Of a DNA stretch of 64,000 bases, positions 25,462 to 35,657 are shown one piece after another. Below the pieces are notes generated by a model. It was not told where the DNA came from, searched no databases, and saw only the letters and a list, made by a program, of their open reading frames with translations. The stretch is taken from positions 434,001 through 498,000 of the forward strand of contig NZ_JAKZAL010000001.1 in assembly GCF_022538115.1 (NCBI RefSeq), in the 5' to 3' direction. Position 1 is the stretch's first letter. The number at the start of each line of letters is the position of its first letter. Both the position numbers and the translations under genes were made by a program. The stretch comes from Cognataquiflexum rubidum. GTDB taxonomy: Bacteria > Bacteroidota > Bacteroidia > Cytophagales > Cyclobacteriaceae.

Positions 25462-27798
25462 CTATCTCTTCACTATTTTGAGGTATTCTGAATTTCTCAG
25501 ATGGGTGATTTCTAAAATGTACATGCCGGGATTCGCTTGCCCGATGATTCCGTTTAACCAATCAGTAATTTCGATCAGATTTCCTTGAAAGGAACCCAAA
25601 ACCTGTCCTGAAACAGCAACAAGCATGGTTTCTATTTTATCCCCTCCTTCCTGATGAGGGCTTAAACTTTCAAGAAAGATTCTTCCTTCTTTGACAGGAT
25701 TGGGAAAAACCCTCCATGAGTTCCCCATATTCAAAACAGCTGGAAATTTGACAGAAATGGTTTTACTGAAAGAAAATTGCCCATCGAAATCAACCTGCCT
25801 TAGCCGATAATAAACCAATCCCCCTGCCAAGGGAAGCTTTTCATCAGTAAAAAAATATCCCGATGGGATATCAGACCAACCTGCTCCATTTACTAAACCT
25901 ATATTTTCCCAATTTTTGGCATAATCTACCGAGCGCTGGATTTCGAAATGGGAATTGTTCCATTCTTTTCCTGTTTCCCATGTGAGTTGGACTTTTCGGT
26001 TTTCCTCTAAAAACTCGGCACTGAAGGAAATAAATTCTACGGGGAGGATTCTAAACGATTGACGTACTATGACAATTCCTAAGGCTCCGTTTCCTCCTGT
26101 TGTACCACTTGATGTTGCTCCTCCTCCTGATCCTGTATTTATTCTACCATTTCTTAAAATACCGGCACCATTTGCTGCCCCTCCGATCCCCAAAGAACCA
26201 CCTGCTCCCTGGGACGTTCCCGGTCCGGTCGCTGTACCACCTCCACCTGCGGCATAAATAATTGGAGATCCAGAAATTGTAAATTCAACTCCAATTCCTC
26301 CACGAGCCCCGGTTGAAGCTGAACCATCTGGACCAAATAAACCTTGACTTCCTCCTCCTCCGCCACCGCCTCCAAAATTCCTTCCCGGAGGAGTAGTGTT
26401 ATTGCCGTTCCCACCACCGTTCCCTTGATTGCCAGAACCACCTCCATTACCTGCCTGAAATGCACCTCCACCTCCTGATCCACCATTATTACCACTCCGA
26501 GCCCCCACCCCCGTGGATCCACCACCGCCACCTCCATTTGCCGTATTTGATAGAAACGTTGAGTTCCCTCCATTATTTCCCCGTGTATTTACGTTTGTAG
26601 CACCCAAACCGCCTGCACCAACTTCAACTGAAACCGGGGATCCGGGGACCAATGTCAAAGAAGGAATATATAACACTCCACCTGCCCCACCTCCGCCTGC
26701 ACTTGTCCCTCTTCCACCTCCGCCGCCGCCTGCAACAATCAACACTTCTGCATCATCAAGGATTTCCTGAGTACCGGTATTGTTTGGAATTATCCAGTTT
26801 GCATTGCATCTAAAAATATATACCCGCTCCACGATGTCAGCAGAAACCGGGATTTCTACAATTTCTAAACACAAAAATGACGAACAATTATTTGGAGGCC
26901 CGTATTCCGGAATATGAAAACAAGTTCCTGAAGGTGTTTTACCTGTTGCTATCGATGATCCAAAGTTCAAAACATTGAAATTGGTACTTGGCCCGTTCAG
27001 ATTTATCGCACTACTGCCACTGTTGGTAATATTCAAGCTACCTTCCACTAATACAGCTGCATTACCTGACATTGTTATTGGGTAACCATCAATAACCATA
27101 TTACCAGTCGTCTTAATTGAACCGTCACCGGAAATATTTACTTGATTACCCCCAGAGTTAGTAGAATTAAAAGTATTGGTTAAGAACTCACCTTGTATAT
27201 TTAGAGCTCCTCCACCTTGAAGCCTGGTTTGATTATTGACTTTAAAAACTGTGTTTGGTCCTACTGTAACAGCTTGTCCTGAACCAACATTTAAAAATGT
27301 CAAATTACTTACTTCTACATAGGAAAATGGATTAAGCCCGCTTGTATTGGCTACGTTAAAAACTGCACCTGCCTGCAAGGATAAAGTTCCGTCAGCGGAA
27401 AATCTCCCACCATCATTTATTTGGAATAAAAAAGCGGGTGCGCCAACATTATTAACAGAAACATTCCCAGAAAAATTTACATCCCCTCCCGAATTGACCG
27501 TAAGCGATGTCATCAATCCACCCCCAAAATTCGCAGTTGCCCCTGTTCTAGTTATTGGGTGATTAATTACAATCCGAATCTCACAGGCAGGAGTATAAAC
27601 AGGTCCAAGAGGTGGAATATTTGATGGGTTTTGCACTGCACATCCATTTGGATTGGTTTTAATCCAAGTAAGAGGATCATCCCAATTAGTACTAAGACCT
27701 GAAGTGGTGTAAGTTTGACCAAAAAGAAAATTTATTGGGGAAATAAATATCAATACGAAAATTAAAATGAAACCAATATTTAAATTGTAGATACTCAT
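25462..27798 (-). CDS. secreted mosaic T9SS cargo protein: beta-helix plus glycine-rich module
   Basis: A 778-residue predicted surface protein. The signal peptide ends near LFGQ (residue 28). Residues about 29-300 are a beta-helix-like region that begins TYTTSG...W, like the 529-residue paralog. Residues about 340-590 are a glycine-rich module (VLIVAGGGGGG, then many GGGG turns) like that of the 749-residue paralog. The shared linker (ILPVEFISFSAEF to YYRLRQVDFDG) and a more divergent C-terminal sorting domain (WRVFPNPVKEGR to YLKIVKR) end the protein. It combines modules found separately in its neighbours. Confidence 0.85.
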   Translation of the reverse strand: MSIYNLNIGFILIFVLIFISPINFLFGQTYTTSGLSTNWDDPLTWIKTNPNGCAVQNPSNIPPLGPVYTPACEIRIVINHPITRTGATANFGGGLMTSLTVNSGGDVNFSGNVSVNNVGAPAFLFQINDGGRFSADGTLSLQAGAVFNVANTSGLNPFSYVEVSNLTFLNVGSGQAVTVGPNTVFKVNNQTRLQGGGALNIQGEFLTNTFNSTNSGGNQVNISGDGSIKTTGNMVIDGYPITMSGNAAVLVEGSLNITNSGSSAINLNGPSTNFNVLNFGSSIATGKTPSGTCFHIPEYGPPNNCSSFLCLEIVEIPVSADIVERVYIFRCNANWIIPNNTGTQEILDDAEVLIVAGGGGGGRGTSAGGGGAGGVLYIPSLTLVPGSPVSVEVGAGGLGATNVNTRGNNGGNSTFLSNTANGGGGGGSTGVGARSGNNGGSGGGGAFQAGNGGGSGNQGNGGGNGNNTTPPGRNFGGGGGGGGSQGLFGPDGSASTGARGGIGVEFTISGSPIIYAAGGGGTATGPGTSQGAGGSLGIGGAANGAGILRNGRINTGSGGGATSSGTTGGNGALGIVIVRQSFRILPVEFISFSAEFLEENRKVQLTWETGKEWNNSHFEIQRSVDYAKNWENIGLVNGAGWSDIPSGYFFTDEKLPLAGGLVYYRLRQVDFDGQFSFSKTISVKFPAVLNMGNSWRVFPNPVKEGRIFLESLSPHQEGGDKIETMLVAVSGQVLGSFQGNLIEITDWLNGIIGQANPGMYILEITHLRNSEYLKIVKR

Positions 27799-28099
27799 TT
27801 ATTTTAATATTAATTATCTCTATTTTCATATAAAAAATTGAAATAGAAAGGAGGATTAAATTTTTTAAGTTGGGTGAAGAGGAATTCTGGGGATGATTAC
27901 CCAAAATTACAGATTATTTACTTTCTGGAACATTAAAAAAAATTTATGAACATTTTAATTGACTTTTATCAAATGCTGATTTAGATTATAATGACAAAAA
28001 ACAAGCTTTTTCCCTTTACAAACTCAAATATTTTAACCCTCTATTTAAATATTTGTCCAATTTGATTTTAAGACATAAGTGTTTTGAAGTATTTAAAAA
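27799..28099. other. AT-rich intergenic stretch
   Basis: About 300 bp between the mosaic T9SS gene and the terminator of the propeller gene. It carries the unassigned promoter of the former; no clear TAnnTTTG is found on the minus strand and no gene is supported. Confidence 0.45.
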
Positions 28100-28140
28100 T
28101 AAAAAAACCCGGCAGAATTTCCTTCGAAATTCCACCGGGT
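28100..28140 (-). terminator. intrinsic terminator of the beta-propeller lipoprotein gene
   Basis: ACCCGG/CCGGGT and GAATTT/AAATTC form a two-part stem with one internal mismatch and a 6-nt loop; seven T residues follow on the minus strand. Confidence 0.85.
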
Positions 28141-28169
28141 AATTATCATGTATTCAATTTTTATATTTT

Positions 28170-29801
28170 CTATTTCAGTTTATTCTCGGTATCGATGAAA
28201 TCTCCTTTGATCACCACATCCTGACCTTTTTGAACCCTGCCAAAAATCGTCAGGCTATTGGCTTCACCGACAAACTCGATGGTGGCGCCGGAATTTAGAT
28301 TCAAATCGCCATACATTACCACCGAACCTGAAACTTTTAATACTGCTCCGCTATTGATGGAAAGGGTATTGTTTCTGTTGTATTGTCCAAAAACAAAAGA
28401 GCCATTCATCATAAATATTCCCCCGCTGTTTAGATTCAGGCTGTTTTCAATTGCCAAAGAACCGCAGAAAGTAAGTTGTCCACCGATATTTACATTTTTG
28501 AGGGACGCTGCACCTGAGTATTCTATCACTTCATTTGAGTTCACATTCAGATTTGCATTTCCTTCATAAGCCGGATAAATGCCACAAACTATTCCGGGAT
28601 CCAAGGCAAGTTCTTCTTTATCCGTCAAACTCAAAATTTGAAGTCCCTGACTTCCTGAGGCTACGAAAATGTATCCTCTGTGAGACTTGATAAAATTGGA
28701 AGACCCATAGATTCCCAAAATTCCGATTTCTTCCAAAACATCATTTTCTACCAATTGGGAAACAGAGATACCCGCTCCTCCATTGGCCATATACACTTTA
28801 CCATCATCAAAAGAAACAGCATTGGTCACGATGTCTCCTTCGGCTACGCCTTCCGGATTTAACGGGATTTCCAATCTTTGCATCAGCATGCCCGATTCGA
28901 TGGAATAAACGCCAACACCTTTTCTCCCTTCTGAAGCAAGTAAAAATCCAGGTCCCATGTCCAAAGTTCTTTTGGATTCGGCTATGTCTCTATCAAGATT
29001 GATGGTAGAGACGACATTTAGACTGGCCGGGTCCAAGATTGTGATGCCATTAGTACCGCTAAGCGCTCCCAAAACACCATTGCCATACTTGACGGATCTC
29101 AGGTCAGCCATCGGGAATTCAGCTTTCATCTCCCCTTTGGTATCAAACAATCCAACCAAGCCATTGCTGCCACTTGCCACCGCAATATTATTCTCGGTAG
29201 CTGACACATCCACGCCTGCAAATCCTTCAATATCAAATTTGAAAAAATCCGACGTAAAATTACCGTCAACTACACTGACCATGACCAGCTGTGCCGGGGT
29301 TTTGATTCCCTCTTCCCTGTCTATATCAAAAGCGGCGGCGGCATATAATTTCCCTTCTTTGTAAGTAAGGGAGTTGATATCGGCATTCATAAAGATTGCC
29401 TGACTGGTGATTTTCGGAAAAAGAGGATCAGTGACATCAAAAATTTCGATTGCTCCCAAAAACTCCGCCCCTTCAGTATTGTAACTGACATAAGCAAAGC
29501 CATCAGCAATGTCCACATGGGTTGCCTTGAGTATTTTTCCCTCATATATAGGTGGATTTACTTGGGACACCATGATCAAAGGAACTTTTCCGGCAGGTTC
29601 TTCATCTTCCTTCAGCCTGCCGTTGATGACATCTGAGGAAATAATGCCGACTACCCCTGTACCTTCCAGAGACAATCTCGTGCTCAGAGATTCAGCATCT
29701 CTATTGATCAAAACCGTAGGATCTGCAACGGGATCATCTCCGCCCGGTTGGCAAGAAATAATGCCAACAATTAAAAATGAAAATAGAAGTATTTTACGCA
29801 T
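28170..29801 (-). CDS. lipoprotein with LVIVD-type beta-propeller and C-terminal beta-helix
   Basis: A 543-residue predicted lipoprotein (lipobox GIISCQ, Cys17). Residues about 60-410 contain repeated propeller blades of the LVIVD kind (ADGFAYVSYN, IEIFDVTDPLFPK, YKEGKLYAAAAF, GLVGLFDTKGEM, HRGYIFVASGSQGLQILSL). The last 110 residues are short strands such as GGQLTFCGSLAIENS and SGAVLKVSGSVVMYG, matching the beta-helix style of the neighbouring T9SS proteins. It has no T9SS sorting domain. The start at 29801 was chosen because an upstream start (29939) would overlap the previous gene and lacks a signal peptide. Probably a surface-exposed binding protein. Confidence 0.82.
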   Translation of the reverse strand: MRKILLFSFLIVGIISCQPGGDDPVADPTVLINRDAESLSTRLSLEGTGVVGIISSDVINGRLKEDEEPAGKVPLIMVSQVNPPIYEGKILKATHVDIADGFAYVSYNTEGAEFLGAIEIFDVTDPLFPKITSQAIFMNADINSLTYKEGKLYAAAAFDIDREEGIKTPAQLVMVSVVDGNFTSDFFKFDIEGFAGVDVSATENNIAVASGSNGLVGLFDTKGEMKAEFPMADLRSVKYGNGVLGALSGTNGITILDPASLNVVSTINLDRDIAESKRTLDMGPGFLLASEGRKGVGVYSIESGMLMQRLEIPLNPEGVAEGDIVTNAVSFDDGKVYMANGGAGISVSQLVENDVLEEIGILGIYGSSNFIKSHRGYIFVASGSQGLQILSLTDKEELALDPGIVCGIYPAYEGNANLNVNSNEVIEYSGAASLKNVNIGGQLTFCGSLAIENSLNLNSGGIFMMNGSFVFGQYNRNNTLSINSGAVLKVSGSVVMYGDLNLNSGATIEFVGEANSLTIFGRVQKGQDVVIKGDFIDTENKLK

Positions 29802-29895
29802 ATGCTGATGGATGAGAAAATTGTTGGATAATATTTTAGCATTCAGTTTTTGGGGTTTTGCAAAACCAATTTGGATGCAAAAGGAAACATGGGCA

Positions 29896-32013
29896 TCAAT
29901 CTCTTTTGATAAGTTTTTTGACCAGGATTTTTTCTTCATTATAAATATAGACGAGGTACAAACCTGCGCTAAGGTCCTTTACATCAAATTCCAATTTATC
30001 TGCATTGATCAATTTAGGTTGGAGAGGAATCTTAGTCCCTTGGCTGTCAACCAGAACAACTTCCAGTTTATCCACTTTTTTGGTTTGGATAAACAACTGG
30101 TCTGCGACAGGATTGGGATACAGATGAATTTCCCAATCAGGAATAAAATCCACTTTGATGACACTTGTGTATTCCTCCTTGCCATCAAAATCAAGCTGCC
30201 TCAGCCTGTAGTAATTTGGCCCGACCATTGGACTGTTATCCCAACCCAGGTAATAAACAGGTTTTTCGCTGTTCCCTTCACCCTTCACTTGTGATATCTC
30301 AGTCCATGATCTACCGTCCTTGGAGCGCTGTATGATAAACTTCTCATTATCTTTTTCCTGGGCGGTCCCCCATTCTAGCCTTATTCTTTCCTCAATTGAC
30401 TTTCCTCTAAAATAGAGCCATTGAACCGGTAAAATCCTAAAGGACCCTTGGACTTCTGTATTGTAAGATCCTGCCCAAGTATTGATCGTAATGTTATTAC
30501 TAAATCCATTATCACCTGTGGCCCACCATTTGTGATCCGGACCTAAGACCCCTATGGTATTGACCATCAGTGACTGTGGACTATCGCTAGGAGTCAATCC
30601 CGTCCTAGAGATCAAAGAGTCATCCCAAAAGATGCTGTTATTTCCCGGTGTCCCGGGTCTGACATTGCTGACCCTCATACCTAGACTTTGCTCCAAATCA
30701 AAAATCGGAAAATGGACAGGGAAAAAGATTACTGTGGCCACTACCTCCACATCGCTGTCAGCAGGGACCACGTTTCCATCAGCATCTTCCCCATTCCAGT
30801 AAATCTGATAAGTTCCCGGAGCGTCGTATTTTTCGGAAATGAGCAGGTCAGTCCCTGCATCATAGGTCATGTTTCCATTGAGATCTATCAATACGTCCAC
30901 CACGGCAGGCAAGCTAATTGTCAGGTTGACTGTCGCCTCTCCTCCTATGTCCGGTGGCAATTTTGGTTCATAGTCGATAATGAGACTTGCAGAAGGAGGT
31001 GCTGTTGATTTCCAGATTGAAATATCAGGCTCACTGACAAATAATGGATATTGAAAATTAGAGGAAGTCCCGGACCTGGATTTCCTGTTTTCCTCAAAAG
31101 TGAGGTCATTTCTCGGTCCATCTTTGTTGGCAAAAAAGTTTGTCCAACCCCCACTGGATCCACCAAAATTGATGTATTTGACAAAATAATCATCCCCTGA
31201 GGCCGTAAAAGTATTGTCTACAGGAACATAAAACCCGAAATTATTATGGAAGGAAAAATTATCGGCGGAAGATTTGGTAAGCATCAGAGCGGTCGTACTC
31301 GGATCTGGCCGTGAATTGGCTATACTCCAGAATCTTGAATAAACACGGCCTGTACGCTCTGTAAAGGCCCCCGAAGATCCTGACGCTACCGAAATATCCC
31401 AAAAATTGATATTAAATCCATCTGTGATATGGCCGTTTGAAGTATTTGAAATCTCCACCCAAAAGGCCCTTGCGGCACCGGTATTGTTTTCAAATGAAAA
31501 AGCCGAGTACCCTGAACCGGTAATTTGGGAAGGTCCATTCAATGCACTTGAAGCTGAACCGGGTCTTCCTTGTGTCTCTCCACTGCTGCTCGGATTATAG
31601 TCTCGGCTTGAAATCATCGTCCTTGCGGTGCCTGAGGTTCCTGTAGGAAAAAACCCTGTGGAATTGGCGTCATAAAACCATCTTACCCTTATGTTTCCGG
31701 TGGTTCCTACCCTTCTAAATCCCCAAAATACTGTTTCACCAGCTTTGACATAGACATACAGCCTGTGGCCACTATTGTATCCGGACACATTGGAAGGCAA
31801 AAGCATATATCCTCTATTGCCGAATCCCCCCGAACCGGTATTACTAGGATACCAGAGAAAACTTTGTCTGTTGCTTTCTGTTCCCCAATTCCCGGATCCT
31901 TCTCCGAAGGATAAGTTGGAAATGAAGAGAAAAGCCAAAACAATCCATGTCCTATTGAAACCAATTGATTTCAAAAAACAGAAAGTCCAATTATCTATAA
32001 AAATCAATTTCAT
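29896..32013 (-). CDS. secreted T9SS cargo protein with a divergent N-terminal half
   Basis: A 705-residue predicted exported protein. A long n-region precedes the hydrophobic signal segment (TWIVLAFLFISNLSFG, about residues 22-37). Residues about 38-330 are rich in Ser, Gly and aromatic residues with no family that I recognise; about 340-450 resembles a FlgD-like/Ig segment (IYWNGEDADGNVVPADSDVEV). The shared linker (ILPVQWLYFRGKSI to YYRLRQLDFDG) and a C-terminal sorting domain (LYPNPVADQLF to KKLIKRD) follow. Of the five cargo proteins it is the most distant. Confidence 0.83.
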   Translation of the reverse strand: MKLIFIDNWTFCFLKSIGFNRTWIVLAFLFISNLSFGEGSGNWGTESNRQSFLWYPSNTGSGGFGNRGYMLLPSNVSGYNSGHRLYVYVKAGETVFWGFRRVGTTGNIRVRWFYDANSTGFFPTGTSGTARTMISSRDYNPSSSGETQGRPGSASSALNGPSQITGSGYSAFSFENNTGAARAFWVEISNTSNGHITDGFNINFWDISVASGSSGAFTERTGRVYSRFWSIANSRPDPSTTALMLTKSSADNFSFHNNFGFYVPVDNTFTASGDDYFVKYINFGGSSGGWTNFFANKDGPRNDLTFEENRKSRSGTSSNFQYPLFVSEPDISIWKSTAPPSASLIIDYEPKLPPDIGGEATVNLTISLPAVVDVLIDLNGNMTYDAGTDLLISEKYDAPGTYQIYWNGEDADGNVVPADSDVEVVATVIFFPVHFPIFDLEQSLGMRVSNVRPGTPGNNSIFWDDSLISRTGLTPSDSPQSLMVNTIGVLGPDHKWWATGDNGFSNNITINTWAGSYNTEVQGSFRILPVQWLYFRGKSIEERIRLEWGTAQEKDNEKFIIQRSKDGRSWTEISQVKGEGNSEKPVYYLGWDNSPMVGPNYYRLRQLDFDGKEEYTSVIKVDFIPDWEIHLYPNPVADQLFIQTKKVDKLEVVLVDSQGTKIPLQPKLINADKLEFDVKDLSAGLYLVYIYNEEKILVKKLIKRD

Positions 32014-32162
32014 TCTGAGTTATTCTAAGTAGTTGGGTGGCAGAAAGGCAAAACTTACGGCAATGCCCTCTAAAAAACGTATTGAAATAAATCAAACCTG
32101 ATTAATTAAAAAAATTGTTAGTTTACAAAACAAAAATTCTGCTGTAAAATCCATTTTTTGAG

Positions 32163-32200
32163 CAAAAAAAATACCCTTATCCATTAAGAATAAGGGTATT
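32163..32200 (-). terminator. intrinsic terminator of rho
   Basis: AATACCCTTAT pairs with ATAAGGGTATT around a short loop, followed by a run of T on the minus strand, 24 bp past the rho stop. Confidence 0.9.
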
Positions 32201-32223
32201 CCCCAATATATGCTTGTTGAAGC

Positions 32224-34080
32224 TTAACTGTTCATACTGATCAGAAACTCTATATTATCTCTGGTTCCCTTCATTCTTTGGAGAAGGAATTCCATAGCTT
32301 CCTGGGAGGTCATGTCAGACATTAATTTTCTCAAAATCCATACACGCTGCATTTCTTCTTTGTCCATCAGAAGTTCCTCTCTTCTCGTACCTGAACCGGT
32401 CACGTCGATGGCAGGATAAATCCTTCTATTGGAAAGTTTTCTATCCAAAGCCAATTCCATGTTGCCTGTTCCTTTGAATTCCTCAAAGATTACTTCATCC
32501 ATTTTTGAACCTGTCTCCACCAAAGCAGTAGCGATAATGGTCAAAGATCCCCCGTTTTCAACATTTCTGGCGGCACCAAAGAATCTCTTCGGCTTGTGTA
32601 GCGCGTTGGCATCCACACCACCCGATAGAATTTTACCTGAACTTGGCACGACAGTATTGTACGCCCTTGCAAGTCTGGTGATAGAATCCAAGAGGATAAC
32701 TACGTCATGACCGCACTCTACCATTCTTTTTGCTTTTTCCAACACAATGGAAGCCACTTTTACGTGTCTTTCTGCTTGCTCGTCAAAAGTAGAAGAGATG
32801 ACTTCGGCTTTTACAGACCTGGCCATGTCTGTCACTTCTTCAGGTCTTTCGTCTATCAAAAGAATCATCAAGTGAACTTCAGGATGATTTTCGGAGATCG
32901 CATTTGCAATTTGTTGCAAAAGCATGGTCTTACCCGTTTTTGGCTGGGCAACGATCATACCCCTTTGCCCTTTACCTATCGGTGCAAACAAATCCAAAAC
33001 TCTGGTAGAGTAATTGTCATGTTTGGTGGTAAGTCTGAGTCTTTCTTCGGGAAAAAGTGGTGTGAGGTATTCGAAAGGAACCCTGTCACGGATTTCTTCA
33101 GAGGTTTTTCCGTTGACGGTAATGACTTTTAGAAGCGCAAAATATTTTTCTCCTTCTTTTGGAGGTCTGATAGATCCTTTGATATGATCACCGGTTTTAA
33201 GACCAAAAAGCTTGATTTGAGAGGGGGATACGTAAATATCATCAGGGGAAGCCAAGTAGTTATAGTCCAATGAGCGGAGGAAACCATAGCTTTCGGGCAT
33301 GATTTCCAAAACACCTTCATTTTCAATGATTCCTTCAAATTCCTTGACACTTACATAAGGTTTTCTTTTTGTCTGGAATACCTCAGCTGAAGGAATGTGG
33401 ACTTCCTCAATATCTCTGAAATTCTTTCTTTTTGGAATTTCTGCCTCAGCATCGAAAGGTGCAGAAGATTTCTCTGAAGCCGAATTAAAAGTGACCGGCT
33501 CAGGATCGTCGACTACTTTTCTTCTTGGTCTGATAAACTTTGGCTTCTCTTCCTCAGGATTGAAAATAGGAAGTGGCAACTTTTCCTTGGGCTTTTCCTG
33601 CTCAATAACTACCGCTTTTTCGTGCTTTACTACCGGCTCAGGTTTTTTGAAAGGCTTCTCTTCCTGCCTTTTAATAGGCCTCTCTTCAGTTTTTTTGGCA
33701 GGTCTATCCTCATTTCTTGGATTAGGCTTATGCTCATTTCTTTTGATGGGCTTTGCCTCTACTTCCACCGGGATTTCTTCCTTTGGTATGGCAGTGACAT
33801 TCTCTCTTCTGAATTTGGACTTATTTTCCTGGGCGATCGGTTGGGGTGATTCAGGAAATTCTTTTGATTCAGGTTTGGGTTTTACCTCGACTGCTTCAGT
33901 TTCAACTACTGTAGGCCTTTTTTTGGGTAATGCTTTTTCGTCGATGATGGCTTGCTGATCCAGGATGGCATAGACAAGTTCGTCTTTCTTAAGCGTTTTA
34001 AAGTTTTTTACGCCCATTTCTTCAGCAATTTCCTTCAATTCAGAAAGTAGCCTGATTTTTAATTCTTCTATGTTATACAT
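32224..34080 (-). CDS. rho: transcription termination factor Rho with a long disordered insertion
   Basis: A 618-residue hexameric RNA helicase that ends transcription of untranslated RNA. It has an N-terminal Rho_N helical domain (about 1-45), a Lys/Glu/Pro-rich low-complexity insertion (about 47-250), the cold-shock-like primary RNA-binding domain ([14 protein letters not shown]), and the RecA-like ATPase core with P-loop QPKTGKTM, Walker [14 protein letters not shown] and Q/R-loop region ([25 protein letters not shown], residues split by known turns). E. coli Rho is 419 residues, so the insertion explains the extra length. Such insertions are common in Bacteroidota. Confidence 0.97.
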   Translation of the reverse strand: MYNIEELKIRLLSELKEIAEEMGVKNFKTLKKDELVYAILDQQAIIDEKALPKKRPTVVETEAVEVKPKPESKEFPESPQPIAQENKSKFRRENVTAIPKEEIPVEVEAKPIKRNEHKPNPRNEDRPAKKTEERPIKRQEEKPFKKPEPVVKHEKAVVIEQEKPKEKLPLPIFNPEEEKPKFIRPRRKVVDDPEPVTFNSASEKSSAPFDAEAEIPKRKNFRDIEEVHIPSAEVFQTKRKPYVSVKEFEGIIENEGVLEIMPESYGFLRSLDYNYLASPDDIYVSPSQIKLFGLKTGDHIKGSIRPPKEGEKYFALLKVITVNGKTSEEIRDRVPFEYLTPLFPEERLRLTTKHDNYSTRVLDLFAPIGKGQRGMIVAQPKTGKTMLLQQIANAISENHPEVHLMILLIDERPEEVTDMARSVKAEVISSTFDEQAERHVKVASIVLEKAKRMVECGHDVVILLDSITRLARAYNTVVPSSGKILSGGVDANALHKPKRFFGAARNVENGGSLTIIATALVETGSKMDEVIFEEFKGTGNMELALDRKLSNRRIYPAIDVTGSGTRREELLMDKEEMQRVWILRKLMSDMTSQEAMEFLLQRMKGTRDNIEFLISMNS

Positions 34081-34273
34081 AAAAAGCTTATGGAATTATA
34101 AATAAGATGTGTGAATGTGTGATGATGTAATTTGAGTATTTCTGAACTGAATGAAAAAGGGATTCAGAATAGGTAAAATCCAAGGGGGGGAGGACTTTGC
34201 GATACTATGACCTTGCAATATTAAGGTTTCAATAATTAAATAACAAATATTTCATAAGAGATGGCAATTTATT

Positions 34274-34966
34274 TTAAGACATCATTTGGCGAAGGACCTT
34301 TACTGATTTCCAATCATAGGCCAAATCAAGGTGATTTCCATAGAAAAGCAAGAAATGGTCCAACATATTCCTTCTGATTTTGGAAGGGGAAGTATCGGTA
34401 CAAAGAAAAGATTGGGCGATTACGGATTTAAGATAGTCCTTTTCTTCTTCCATTACGTCTGGCCCTTGGGGATATTGCTTCAATTCGGTAAAGAATGATT
34501 CGGAATCCTCAGGAGCAAAGCCTAAATATTTTGAGCTTTCCCACAAAAAGACCAAAGGAAAATGTACCAAAACAGTTTCTTTTTCATCCAATAACCTGAT
34601 GGCGGAATCCAAAAAATCAAAAAACTCCTCATTTTGGTATCCTTCAAAAACAGATTTGCCCATGACTTCAGCCATAAACATGGCGATCCCTGACCTGAGA
34701 AAATCGAATGGGACAAGTTGGAAAGGCATAATCAGTTTTGCTTCAGAAATCCTGTTGAGGTTACCGCCTTCTTTATCGTAAATCACCAAGTCCAACAACG
34801 TCAAAGGCTGATAAAAGGCCATTTTGCTTTTGGCAGATTTTGACCTTGCACCATTGATGATATAGGATTTCAATCCAAACTCCCTCGTAAAAATGCGGAC
34901 AATGATGGATGTCTCGCTATACTTGATATAGGACAAAACAATTCCTTTTGTTTTCTTCAGTCTCAC
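34274..34966 (-). CDS. recO: DNA repair protein RecO
   Basis: A 230-residue protein with the RecO N-terminal OB fold (KTKGIVLSYIKYSETSIIVR, then FTREFGLKSYIINGAR) and a helical C-terminal domain. RecO works with RecR (and RecF) to load RecA on SSB-coated single strands. The four-cysteine zinc motif of some RecO proteins is absent. It lies 193 bp upstream of rho on the same strand and about 100 bp downstream of tdk; a shared transcript is possible but not shown. The spacer from 34081 to 34273 shows no gene. Confidence 0.92.
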   Translation of the reverse strand: MRLKKTKGIVLSYIKYSETSIIVRIFTREFGLKSYIINGARSKSAKSKMAFYQPLTLLDLVIYDKEGGNLNRISEAKLIMPFQLVPFDFLRSGIAMFMAEVMGKSVFEGYQNEEFFDFLDSAIRLLDEKETVLVHFPLVFLWESSKYLGFAPEDSESFFTELKQYPQGPDVMEEEKDYLKSVIAQSFLCTDTSPSKIRRNMLDHFLLFYGNHLDLAYDWKSVKVLRQMMS

Positions 34967-35069
34967 GAGTCAACAAAATTACTGTCCACATGCTCCCGTT
35001 TCAGATTCTCCAATAAAAACCCCGAATAAATACTAAAAGTAAGTTTATTGATTGTTTCCGCTTTCATCA

Positions 35070-35651
35070 TCACATTTTCTCAAGAAAGCATTTTCTACAC
35101 CTGGCTTCGTAAGCTTCTTTTTCACCAAGGACAACCTTCTCTTTGGTCTCAACGAGTCTGTATGAATAAGATGCCAAATCCCCGCATTTCATGCAGATAG
35201 CATGGACTTTGGTCACGTATTCGGCGATGGCCAACAACTGTGGCATGGGTTCAAAGGGATTGCCTTCAAAATCCATATCTAGTCCGGCAAGAATTACCCG
35301 CTTGCCCGCATTGGCTAAAACATTTGCGACATGGACGATCCTGCTGTCAAAAAACTGCACCTCGTCAATGCCCACTACATCACAATCCCCTGCAAGCAGG
35401 ATGATATCATCTGCAAAATTTACCGGCGTGGACCTGATGGCGTTGTCATTATGGGATACAACGTCCGTTTCATGATATCGCTTGTCAATAGAGGGTTTGA
35501 ATATCTCTACTTTTTGTTTTGCGATGTATGCTCTGTTAAGCCTTCTGATCAGTTCTTCGGTTTTTCCGGAAAACATAGAACCACAAATGACCTCAATGTG
35601 TCCTTTCCTTTCGGGGTTTCTGGATTTGCCTATGGTACTTTCTATAAACAT
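35070..35651 (-). CDS. tdk: thymidine kinase
   Basis: A 193-residue type II thymidine kinase that phosphorylates thymidine with ATP for dTTP salvage. The P-loop is GSMFSGKT (residues 24-31), the catalytic Glu97 lies in GIDEVQFF, and the zinc-binding lasso domain has two CxxC pairs (Cys153/156 and Cys185/188). The length is typical. The gene starts 6 bp after the stop of the upstream ferredoxin gene, so the two are likely co-transcribed. Confidence 0.96.
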   Translation of the reverse strand: MFIESTIGKSRNPERKGHIEVICGSMFSGKTEELIRRLNRAYIAKQKVEIFKPSIDKRYHETDVVSHNDNAIRSTPVNFADDIILLAGDCDVVGIDEVQFFDSRIVHVANVLANAGKRVILAGLDMDFEGNPFEPMPQLLAIAEYVTKVHAICMKCGDLASYSYRLVETKEKVVLGEKEAYEARCRKCFLEKM

Positions 35652-35657
35652 GGGGCG

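Noticed and set aside
26069-26770. Open frames on both strands inside the glycine-rich part of the 778-residue T9SS gene
   Set aside because: Low-complexity shadows of the GGGG-rich module, lacking start signals and any known domain.
29802-29939. Extended start of the propeller lipoprotein
   Set aside because: It overlaps the end of the upstream gene and puts the lipoprotein signal peptide in the middle of the chain.
33395-33958. A 187-codon Ser/Gly/Phe-rich plus-strand frame opposite the Rho insertion
   Set aside because: It mirrors the Lys/Glu/Pro-rich low-complexity region of rho and has no independent support.
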